Positions 7,544-13,874 of a DNA stretch of 64,000 nucleotides are shown here, piece by piece. The stretch spans positions 186,001-250,000 of the forward strand of contig NZ_JANHAU010000003.1 in assembly GCF_024464185.1 (NCBI RefSeq), written 5' to 3'. This DNA comes from Haloarchaeobius salinus. Lineage in GTDB: Archaea > Halobacteriota > Halobacteria > Halobacteriales > Natrialbaceae. Positions within the stretch are counted from its first letter, which is position 1, and each line of letters begins with the position of its first letter. The notes beneath the pieces are model-generated. The model saw only the letters and a list, made by a program, of their open reading frames with translations. It made no database searches and had not been told where the DNA came from. The translations under genes and the position numbers were made by a program.

Positions 7544-7621
7544 GACCGTGGTTCAAATCCGGTCCCGCGGACCGTGGTTCAAATCCGGTCCCGCGGACCG
7601 TAGTTCAAATCCGGACTCGCG
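7544..7621 (+). repeat. Three tandem 26-bp copies of the tRNA-Leu 3' end
   Basis: Units 7544-7569, 7570-7595 and 7596-7621 follow each other without spacer. The first two are identical and contain GGTTCAAATCCGGTCCCGCG, identical to bases 7447-7466 of the tRNA. The third differs at a few positions. These cover the T arm and 3' acceptor strand only. They are duplications of a tRNA 3' end, the usual target of integrases, but no integrase is nearby. Confidence 0.85.
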
Positions 7622-7753
7622 CTTCGAACCCCCGACACCACCTGACTCCACGAAAACAAATTCCCCAAACATCTCTTAATATTCAAAATCGGGGCGGGAT
7701 AAAATACGGAGTCGGCCAACAGGCATTAATATCCGAACGGCCATGTGCCGCGT
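7622..7753. other. AT-rich leader region before the pilin-like gene
   Basis: This stretch is much richer in A and T than its surroundings, with three TATA-like sites: CTTAATATTC, GGATAAAATAC and GCATTAATATCC (about 7723-7734). The last is 27 bases before the ATG at 7754 and is the likely promoter. No ORF is apparent. Confidence 0.6.
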
Positions 7754-8254
7754 ATGAGAGGGCAACGGGGCGTATCGTCGGTGGTGGCGACGGTACTCCT
7801 CATCGCGGTGGTGCTGGTGGTGGCGGTGGCGGCGGCCAACTTCGCACTCAGTTTCGCGGACAGCACGCAGGAGCCGGCACCGCAGGTCCACGCGTCGATG
7901 GACCCCATCGAGGCAGGTGATGGCTACCTGAACATCACGAAGAACGGCGGCGACGAGCTCCGGATGTCCGAACTGGAGATACAGATCCGGAACGCGAGCG
8001 GCGGCGGGACGGTGCGGCTGGTGGACCTGCCGGCGTCGGGACCGCTGCAGCCCTCGAACTTCGAGGGCGACGCGGGCATGGTCGACAACGGGAGCGGTGT
8101 TATCGTGAACAGCCCCGCGAACGTCGAGTGGACCGCCGGCGACGAAATCGGCGTCCAGTTGCCGAACGCCAAGTCGGGCGACCGCATCGTCGTGCGCATC
8201 ATCCACCCCGAGACGGACAGCATCGTGTGGGAGGACACCGTGACGGTGTCGTAG
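7754..8254 (+). CDS. Archaeal type IV pilin-like protein
   Basis: A 166-residue surface protein with a class III signal: MRGQRG, then VSSVVATVLLIAVVLVVAVA (one hydrophobic helix). Cleavage by prepilin peptidase PibD would fall after the glycine at position 6. The rest is a beta-rich, acidic, exported domain. The N-terminal block GVSSVVATVLLIAVVLVVA is the Pilin_N (DUF1628) pattern common in haloarchaea. The ATG at 7754 is chosen over the GTG at 7745 because the TATA box GCATTAATATCC lies 27 bases upstream. No pilus assembly genes are nearby, so it probably uses a core machinery encoded elsewhere. Confidence 0.88.
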   Translation: MRGQRGVSSVVATVLLIAVVLVVAVAAANFALSFADSTQEPAPQVHASMDPIEAGDGYLNITKNGGDELRMSELEIQIRNASGGGTVRLVDLPASGPLQPSNFEGDAGMVDNGSGVIVNSPANVEWTAGDEIGVQLPNAKSGDRIVVRIIHPETDSIVWEDTVTVS

Positions 8255-8267
8255 TTGACACATCGAA

Positions 8268-8280
8268 CGGGGTGACCCCG
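8268..8280. promoter_or_regulatory. Palindrome next to the dacZ TATA box
   Basis: CGGGGT-G-ACCCCG is a perfect 6-bp dyad with a one-base centre, placed where BRE and activator or repressor contacts would be, just ahead of the TATA box at 8284-8296. Confidence 0.4.
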
Positions 8281-8283
8281 CAA

Positions 8284-8296
8284 ACCTTTTTCATAC
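8284..8296 (+). promoter_or_regulatory. TATA box of dacZ
   Basis: ACCTTTTTCATAC is centred about 27 bases before the ATG at 8317. This supports a leaderless transcript and selects 8317 over the in-frame ATG at 8326. Confidence 0.6.
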
Positions 8297-8316
8297 CGGC
8301 TTTGTTGTCTTTCCCA

Positions 8317-9129
8317 ATGGCGAACATGGCAGCGTTGTTCGGCGAGATACTGTCGGACGTCGACACGGTGGTGCTCTTCTCACCGAGTGGGTCCTACTAC
8401 GAGCGGTTCTCGGAGGAGGAGGACATCGACGTGCTCGTGGTCGGGACCGAGAACGCGGTCGGTGCCGACGCGTTCGTCGAGCTCCCGCTGGAGTTCGAGG
8501 AGATCGCCCAGCGGGTGCACTTCGGGCTGGAGGGCGCGCTGGAGGCGGGCTACATCGACGACGGCGACGTGTTGCTCTGCGCGACGAGCGTGTTCGAGGG
8601 GAGCATCGACACCGTCTCGCGGGTGCGCGCCGACGCGTCGGACCAGTCGGGCGTGTACGACCTGTTCTCGAGTTCGCGCGCGGACCCCGCTGTCATCAAG
8701 AACGTGCTCGAGCTGGCCGTCGAACTCGGAAAGAAGGGCCAGAAGGGCAAGCCGGTCGGCGCACTGTTCGTCGTCGGCGACGCGGGGAAGGTGATGAACA
8801 AGTCGCGGCCGCTGTCGTACAACCCGTTCGAGAAGTCCCACGTCCACGTCGGCGATCCCATCGTGAACGTGATGCTGAAGGAGTTCTCCCGGCTGGACGG
8901 CGCGTTCGTCATCTCCGACTCGGGGAAGATCGTCTCGGCGTACCGCTACCTGGAGCCGTCGGCCGAGGGCGTCGACATCCCGAAGGGGCTCGGTGCGCGG
9001 CACATGGCGGCCGGGGCCATCACCCGGGACACGAACGCGACGGCCATCGTGCTCTCGGAGAGCGACGGGCTGGTGCGGGCGTTCAAGAACGGCGAACTGC
9101 TGCTGGAGATCGACCCGGAGGACTACTGA
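8317..9129 (+). CDS. dacZ: Diadenylate cyclase DacZ
   Basis: Makes cyclic di-AMP from two ATP. The DisA_N catalytic domain fills residues about 125-260, with the DGA motif (RLDGAFVISDSG, D194) and RHM (GARHMAA, residues 228-230) in place of the common RHR. The N-terminal 110 residues form the archaeal DacZ regulatory or alpha/beta domain. The protein is 270 aa. The Haloferax volcanii homologue is the established archaeal c-di-AMP synthase. It is followed after two bases by a mechanosensitive channel gene, which suggests one transcript and a role in osmotic control. A palindrome lies beside its TATA box. Confidence 0.93.
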   Translation: MANMAALFGEILSDVDTVVLFSPSGSYYERFSEEEDIDVLVVGTENAVGADAFVELPLEFEEIAQRVHFGLEGALEAGYIDDGDVLLCATSVFEGSIDTVSRVRADASDQSGVYDLFSSSRADPAVIKNVLELAVELGKKGQKGKPVGALFVVGDAGKVMNKSRPLSYNPFEKSHVHVGDPIVNVMLKEFSRLDGAFVISDSGKIVSAYRYLEPSAEGVDIPKGLGARHMAAGAITRDTNATAIVLSESDGLVRAFKNGELLLEIDPEDY

Positions 9130-9131
9130 GG

Positions 9132-9968
9132 ATGAGCGCATTCGGTGCGCTGGTGTGGCTCTCACAGCAGACGAACGCGACGGCGGACGGGACCGCCGAC
9201 GTGCCGACGTGGGAGGCCCTCATCAACGAACCGCTCGTCCGCGCCGCCGTCGTGCTGTTCCTCGGCATCGTGCTCGGTATCGTCGTCGGGAAGCTGAACC
9301 GCCGCCTACTGACGGCCGCGGGCGTGCCGGAGATGGTCGAGGGGACCCCGTTCGAGAGCAGTGCGCGCAGCCTCGGCAGCTCGACGGTCGACATCGTCGC
9401 ACGGCTGAGCGCGTGGTTCACCTACGGTATCGCGGCGCTGGCGGCGGTCCACGTGGCAAACCTCGTCCGGACCGACCAGTTCTGGCTCGGCGTCGTCCGG
9501 TTCATCCCGGACGTGTTCGTCGCCGCGCTCGTGCTCATCGTCGGCTTCGTCGTCGCGGACAAGGCCGAACTCGTCGTCTCAGAGCGGTTGCGTGGCATCA
9601 AACTCCCGGAGGTCAACCTGCTCCCCCGGGTCGTGAAGTACAGCGTCATCTACATCGCGTTCCTCATCGCGCTCGCCCAGCTCGGCGTGCACATGCTCTC
9701 GTTGCTCGTGCTCTTTGCGGGCTACCTGTTCGCGCTCATCTTCCTCGGCGGGCTGGCGTTCCGCGACCTGCTCCGCTCCAGCGCGGCCGGCGTCTACCTG
9801 CTGCTCGACCAGCCGTACGGCATCGGCGACCAGATCGAGATCGACGGCCACGAGGGCGTCGTCCAGGAGGTCGACCTGTTCGTCACGCAGATCGAGTCCG
9901 AGGACCGCGAGTACATCGTCCCGAACCATCGCGTGTTCAAGACGGGTGTCGTCCGGGTACGGGAGTAG
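9132..9968 (+). CDS. MscS-family mechanosensitive channel
   Basis: Integral membrane channel (278 aa). Hydrophobic spans lie near residues 35-55, 95-115, 125-150 and 175-230. The MscS core is seen in the pore helix and beta domain: FLGGLAFRDLLRSSAAGVYLLLDQPYGIGDQIEIDGHEGVVQEVDLFVTQI. The C-terminal cytoplasmic cage is very short, ending soon after NHRVFKTGVV, so this is a minimal member. The ATG lies two bases after the dacZ stop, making an operon. It is the expected osmotic release valve to accompany a c-di-AMP synthase. The substrate range is not inferable. Confidence 0.88.
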   Translation: MSAFGALVWLSQQTNATADGTADVPTWEALINEPLVRAAVVLFLGIVLGIVVGKLNRRLLTAAGVPEMVEGTPFESSARSLGSSTVDIVARLSAWFTYGIAALAAVHVANLVRTDQFWLGVVRFIPDVFVAALVLIVGFVVADKAELVVSERLRGIKLPEVNLLPRVVKYSVIYIAFLIALAQLGVHMLSLLVLFAGYLFALIFLGGLAFRDLLRSSAAGVYLLLDQPYGIGDQIEIDGHEGVVQEVDLFVTQIESEDREYIVPNHRVFKTGVVRVRE

Positions 9969-10000
9969 GGGCGTCGCCGTCGGGTTCTCCGCGCTCGCTC

Positions 10001-10516
10001 TCAGTCGTCCGCCAGCTCCTCGCTCGACATCGGCCGGGCCGGGACGCCGGCGACGGTCTCGTCCGGGGGCACGTCCTCCGTGACCAGCGAGTTCGCCGCC
10101 ACCTGTGCGCCCTCGCCGATCTCGACGCCGGGGAGCACGATGGCACCCGCGCCGATCATCACGCGGTCGCCGAGGACGACGTCGCCGACGCGGTACTCCT
10201 CCTGCAGGAACTCGTGACAGAGCAGCGTCGCGTCGTAGCCGACGATGACGTGGTCGCCGAGCGTGATGTGCTCGGGCCAGAACACGTCCGGTGTCGCCTC
10301 CAATCCCCACGACACGCCCTCGCCGACGGTCACGCCGAGCCGGCGCAGTAGCCAGTTCTTCAGCCGGAGGCTGGGGGAGATGCGGACGAGCCAGACGAGG
10401 ACGTAGTTGAACGCGACGCGCAGCGGCGACTTCGCGTCCGGCCAGTGCTGGAGGGAGTTCCGTGGGCCGGTCGTCGGGTGTCGCGTGACGCGCTCACGCC
10501 GTGGTTCGTCGCTCAC
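10001..10516 (-). CDS. Left-handed beta-helix (hexapeptide) acyltransferase
   Basis: A hexapeptide-repeat transferase: GVTVGEGVSWGLEATPDVFWPEHITLGDHVIVGYDATLLCHEFLQ, then VVLGDRVMIGAGAIVLPGVEIGEGAQVAANSLVTEDVP, ending VAGVPARPM. These are the isoleucine/valine-rich turns and AGVPA end of maltose- or serine-acetyltransferase-like enzymes. The acceptor is unknown. I prefer the GTG at 10516 (MSDEPRRERV, 171 aa). A GTG at 10564 in the same frame overlaps the TrkH stop and would add 16 residues. It is downstream of trkH on the same strand, so they may be co-transcribed. Confidence 0.85.
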   Translation of the reverse strand: MSDEPRRERVTRHPTTGPRNSLQHWPDAKSPLRVAFNYVLVWLVRISPSLRLKNWLLRRLGVTVGEGVSWGLEATPDVFWPEHITLGDHVIVGYDATLLCHEFLQEEYRVGDVVLGDRVMIGAGAIVLPGVEIGEGAQVAANSLVTEDVPPDETVAGVPARPMSSEELADD

Positions 10517-10556
10517 GACCGGCCGTAGGTGGGCACCGTTCTTGAAACCGACCGGT

Positions 10557-12056
10557 TCACCCACCGGTCCAGAACGACCGCCGGAGCATGACGAGGATTG
10601 GGATGATCTCGATGCGGCCGACCCACATCACGAGCACCAGCACGAACTTCGTCGAGCGCGGGAACGCCTCGTAGCTGCCGAACGGCCCGGCCTGTCCGAA
10701 CGCAGGGCCGATGTTGAGGAACATGGAGGCCGCGACAGAGAGCGCCTCGAGCTCGGTCACCTCGTGGCCGGCGCGGGCGCTGTTGACGACGACGAAGACG
10801 GAGGCGAGGCCGAAGCAGACCAGCGCGACGAGCGTGTAGGCGTACACGTCGCGGATGGTCTCCTCGTCGACCACGTCGCCGCTGAGGCGGACGGGCCGGA
10901 CGGCGTTCGGCGAGGCGGCGACGAACAGGTCCCGTCGGAACGCCTTCAGCACGACCAGCCAGCGGACGGTCTTGATCGAGCAGGTCGTGCTGCCGGACAT
11001 CCCGCCGACGAACATGCAGAGCAGGAGGATCTGTTTGGCCGGCGCGGACCAGAGCTCGAAGTCCGTGGAGGCGTAGCCCGTGGTCGTGACGATGGAGACG
11101 GTCTGGAAGATACCGTGGCGGAGCGTCTCCTCGGTGGAGCCGTCGAACTGGGTGTCGACGGCGAGCAGCGCGACCATGACCGTGGAGATGCCGACGAGTA
11201 TCGCGAGGTAGAACCTGAACTCCTCGCTCTGACGGATGCGGCTCAGGTCACCACCCACGACCGTGTAGATGAGGACGAACGACGTCGCACCGACCGCCAT
11301 GAACGGGATGACGGCCCACTGGACCGCCGGGGAGAACGCGCCGACGCTCTCGGCACGGGGCGAGAAACCGCTCGTCGAGACGGAGGTGAGCGCGTGGGCG
11401 ATGGCGTCGAACGCGGTCATCTCCGGCGCGAACCCGGCGACGTGCAGCGCGTAGTAGGTGACCGCCGCGAGCGCCGTCAGGCCGATGTAGAGCGTCCAGA
11501 TGAGCCGTGCAGTGCGTTCGATCTGGGGCGTGAGCTTCGTCACGTCCTGGGTCTGCGTCTCGGTCTCCATCAGCTGTGCACCACCGACACCGAGTCGCGA
11601 GAGCAGGGCGGTCGCGACGATGAGGATGCCGAGCCCGCCGAGCCACTGGATGACCTGCCGCCACAGGAGGACGGGCCGGGAGTGGGCGTCGAAGTCGGTG
11701 ATGACGGTCGCGCCCGTCGTCGTGATGCCGCTCATGCTCTCGAACAGCGCGTCGACCGGGTCGGCGAACTGGCCGCTGCCCGCGAGGTAGAGCGGAATCG
11801 CGCCGATGACCGCGACGAGGAGCCACGCGAGCGCGACGAGGAGGAACGCCTCGCGGCTCAGGACGCGACGCTCGGTCGAGAGCCGCTCCATACCGACGCC
11901 GAGCACGCCAGCGATGCCGATGGCGACGAGGAAGGGGACGACGTCGGTGCCGTCGTAGAGGGCCAGTACCAGTGGAGCGGCGAGCGGGAGCGTCAGTATC
12001 TTGCAGATCGAGCCGACGACGCTACAGCTCGCACGCCAGTCGACGCGGACGCGCAT
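10557..12056 (-). CDS. trkH: TrkH-family potassium uptake protein
   Basis: Membrane K+ translocation subunit (499 aa, about ten transmembrane segments). The four pore-loop filters are visible: MSGITTTGAT, TSVSTSGFS, VSIVTTTGYAS and FLNIGPAFG, each with the glycine of the K+ selectivity filter. The C-terminal pore helix VMWVGRIEIIPILVM is conserved. The regulatory TrkA (RCK) partner is not adjacent. With dacZ and mscS it forms a group concerned with K+ and turgor. Known bacterial c-di-AMP targets include RCK proteins of such transporters; whether that holds here is untested. Confidence 0.92.
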   Translation of the reverse strand: MRVRVDWRASCSVVGSICKILTLPLAAPLVLALYDGTDVVPFLVAIGIAGVLGVGMERLSTERRVLSREAFLLVALAWLLVAVIGAIPLYLAGSGQFADPVDALFESMSGITTTGATVITDFDAHSRPVLLWRQVIQWLGGLGILIVATALLSRLGVGGAQLMETETQTQDVTKLTPQIERTARLIWTLYIGLTALAAVTYYALHVAGFAPEMTAFDAIAHALTSVSTSGFSPRAESVGAFSPAVQWAVIPFMAVGATSFVLIYTVVGGDLSRIRQSEEFRFYLAILVGISTVMVALLAVDTQFDGSTEETLRHGIFQTVSIVTTTGYASTDFELWSAPAKQILLLCMFVGGMSGSTTCSIKTVRWLVVLKAFRRDLFVAASPNAVRPVRLSGDVVDEETIRDVYAYTLVALVCFGLASVFVVVNSARAGHEVTELEALSVAASMFLNIGPAFGQAGPFGSYEAFPRSTKFVLVLVMWVGRIEIIPILVMLRRSFWTGG

Positions 12057-12137
12057 TCGTTCCCCGACTCGGGCGGGGGGTGCCTCAATCTATCGCCGAC
12101 GAGTGCGGGTTGCCGGTGCGTCCCACACCACCGTCGG

Positions 12138-13466
12138 TCACTCGGTGAGCTGCTCGACGTGGTCGATGCGACTCTGGACGAGCTCCTCGGTGCCGATGTC
12201 GTGGCGGACGTGGAACCCATCCTCGCCGGCGACGGCGAGGGCGTCCTCGGCGATGGCCTCGGCTTCGGCGATGGTGTCGGCGACACCGACGACGGCGAAC
12301 GAGCGCGACGTGGTGGTGTACAGCCCGTCGTCGCGCTCGTCGACCGAGGCGTAGAACAGGAACGCGTCGCCGTCGTGGTCGGCCGCGGCGGCGGCCGCGC
12401 TCTCCTCGTCGACCTCGATTCGCGTGCCGGCCTGCGGCTCGGTCGGGTAGCCGTCGGGGACGGCGTACTTGCAGACCGTCGCGCGGGACTGGAAGTCGAG
12501 TTCGGGGATGCGCGAGCCGCCGTCGCGGGCACCGACGAGCACCTCGTAGAAGTCGGTGTTCAGGATGGGGAGCACGTTCATCGCCTCGGGGTCGCCGAAT
12601 CGGGCGTTGAACTCGACGACCTTCACCCCGTCCTCGGTGAGCATGAACTGGCCGTAGAGGACGCCGCGGTAGTCCTCCAGCGCGTCGACGGTCGCCTCCA
12701 GGATCTGCAGCGCCTCGAAGCTGTGCAGCTCGGTCATGAACGGGAGCTGGAACCCGGCGTCGGTGTAGCTGCCCATGCCGCCGGTGTTCGGCCCTTCGTC
12801 GCCCTCGTAGGCGCGCTTGTGGTCCTGTACGGCGGGCGTGATGAGCACGTCGTCGCCGGCGACGAGCGCCTGCACGGTGAACTCCTCGCCGACGAGGCGC
12901 TCCTCGAGGACGACCTTCTCGTAGTCGGACCCGCGCAGGTACTCCTTCGCTTCCGCCTTCGTGATCTGGTCGCCCGTCACGCGGACGCCCTTGCCGCCGG
13001 TCAGCCCGGCGGGCTTGACCGCGAGGTCGCCGTCGTACTCGTCGATGTACTCGCAGGCCAGCTCCATGTCGGTGAAGATGGCGTAGTCCGGACAGCCGGG
13101 GATGCCCTCCGCCTCCATGAACTCCCGCTGGAACGACTTGTCCGTCTCGATGCGGGCGTCGGCCTGGCGCGGGCCGAACGCGTAGATGCCAGCGTCCTCC
13201 AGCGCGTCGACGACGCCCTCGGCGAGGGGCTTCTCCGGCCCGATGACTGCGAGCGTCGCGCCGACGGACTCGGCGTACTCGACCACGGCGTCGGTGTCGC
13301 TCGAATCGAGCGTCTCGAAGCCGTCGGTGAGGGCGGCGATGCCCGGGTTCCGGTTGCCGGCGCAGGCGTAGAACTCGAACTCGTCGCGTTCCTCGGAGCG
13401 GTCGAGCGCGTGTGCGATGGCGTGTTCGCGGCCGCCACCGCCGACCAGGAGCACGGTCTCTGTCAT
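12138..13466 (-). CDS. purD: Phosphoribosylamine-glycine ligase
   Basis: ATP-grasp enzyme of purine synthesis, making GAR from phosphoribosylamine, glycine and ATP. Seen are VLLVGGGGREHAIAHAL (N-terminal nucleotide-binding fold), CAGNRNPGIA, IGPEKPLAEGVVDAL, DLAVKPAGLTGGKGVRV (ATP-grasp lysine loop), EGPNTGGMGSYT, and FNARFGDPEAMNVLP (metal site). Length of 442 aa is normal. A TATA-like ACTTTACAT (about 13491-13500, minus strand) is 27-30 bases before the ATG at 13466, which is why I prefer it to the ATG at 13475. It is a stand-alone gene. Confidence 0.94.
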   Translation of the reverse strand: MTETVLLVGGGGREHAIAHALDRSEERDEFEFYACAGNRNPGIAALTDGFETLDSSDTDAVVEYAESVGATLAVIGPEKPLAEGVVDALEDAGIYAFGPRQADARIETDKSFQREFMEAEGIPGCPDYAIFTDMELACEYIDEYDGDLAVKPAGLTGGKGVRVTGDQITKAEAKEYLRGSDYEKVVLEERLVGEEFTVQALVAGDDVLITPAVQDHKRAYEGDEGPNTGGMGSYTDAGFQLPFMTELHSFEALQILEATVDALEDYRGVLYGQFMLTEDGVKVVEFNARFGDPEAMNVLPILNTDFYEVLVGARDGGSRIPELDFQSRATVCKYAVPDGYPTEPQAGTRIEVDEESAAAAAADHDGDAFLFYASVDERDDGLYTTTSRSFAVVGVADTIAEAEAIAEDALAVAGEDGFHVRHDIGTEELVQSRIDHVEQLTE

Positions 13467-13563
13467 ACGCGACATGGGTGGGCACGTCGATGTAAAGTTT
13501 GTCTTTCCTGCGGGCGTAGCTATACACGTACGTGGTGCAAGCCGGCCCGACGGGGTTGACTGG

Positions 13564-13734
13564 TCAGTGCTCGAGCGCGAGCGCCGCCCCGAGCGCCAGA
13601 CCGAGGCTCACCCCGAGTGCGACACCCAGCGCGAGGTTCTCCAGCGCGACGCCGAGGCCGACACCGACTGCGACGCCGACCGCGATGCCGACGGCCAGCA
13701 TCGACACGTCGAGGTCCGGACGCTCATCCGTCAC
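13564..13734 (-). CDS. Small glycine-zipper membrane protein
   Basis: A 56-residue ORF with a GTG start: MTDERPDLDVS, followed by two glycine-spaced hydrophobic stretches (AVGIAVGVAVGVGLGVAL and LGVALGVSLGLALGAAL) separated by ENLA, then a short LALEH tail. Alternating G every second to fourth residue is typical of glycine-zipper helices that pack tightly or oligomerise. Codon bias is haloarchaeal (G or C in most third positions). The GTG overlaps the stop of a 6-codon ATG ORF (GTGA). It was found by reading both strands and is below usual size cut-offs. Function unknown. Confidence 0.65.
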   Translation of the reverse strand: MTDERPDLDVSMLAVGIAVGVAVGVGLGVALENLALGVALGVSLGLALGAALALEH

Positions 13735-13822
13735 TCGTGTCCCACCTTCATACCGTGCGAGGAGTCGGCACGGAACGGGAAGTACGCTCCGGTGGCCAGC
13801 AGCCGGACCCCCGGCCCACGGT

Positions 13823-13844
13823 CGGTCCGACTGGAGTCGGACCG
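13823..13844. promoter_or_regulatory. 10-bp-arm palindrome abutting a TATA box, candidate operator
   Basis: CGGTCCGACT (13823-13832), two Gs, and AGTCGGACCG (13835-13844) form a perfect dyad. The next bases, TTTTAC (13845-13850), are the TATA box, 27 bases from the ATG at 13875. A dyad of this length at this position is unlikely by chance and is well placed for a regulator covering the BRE. Confidence 0.6.
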
Positions 13845-13850
13845 TTTTAC
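13845..13850 (+). promoter_or_regulatory. TATA box of the DUF255 gene
   Basis: TTTTAC is centred about 27 bases upstream of the ATG at 13875, directly after the palindrome. Confidence 0.55.
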
Positions 13851-13874
13851 CCGTCGTCGGCCCAACGGTGAGGC

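Noticed and set aside
7544-7621. Three direct repeats considered as a CRISPR array
   Set aside because: The units are contiguous without spacers, derive from the tRNA 3' end and are not flanked by cas genes.
10407-13559. Plus-strand open frame of about 1050 codons
   Set aside because: It is antisense to the acyltransferase, trkH and purD. The translation is repetitive, low complexity and rich in E, D, R, typical of an empty frame in high-GC DNA, while the minus strand shows clear families.
13731-13751. Six-codon ORF (MKVGHE) ahead of the glycine-zipper gene
   Set aside because: Its stop overlaps the GTG start, but six codons with no ribosome-binding site is too little to support a leader peptide.
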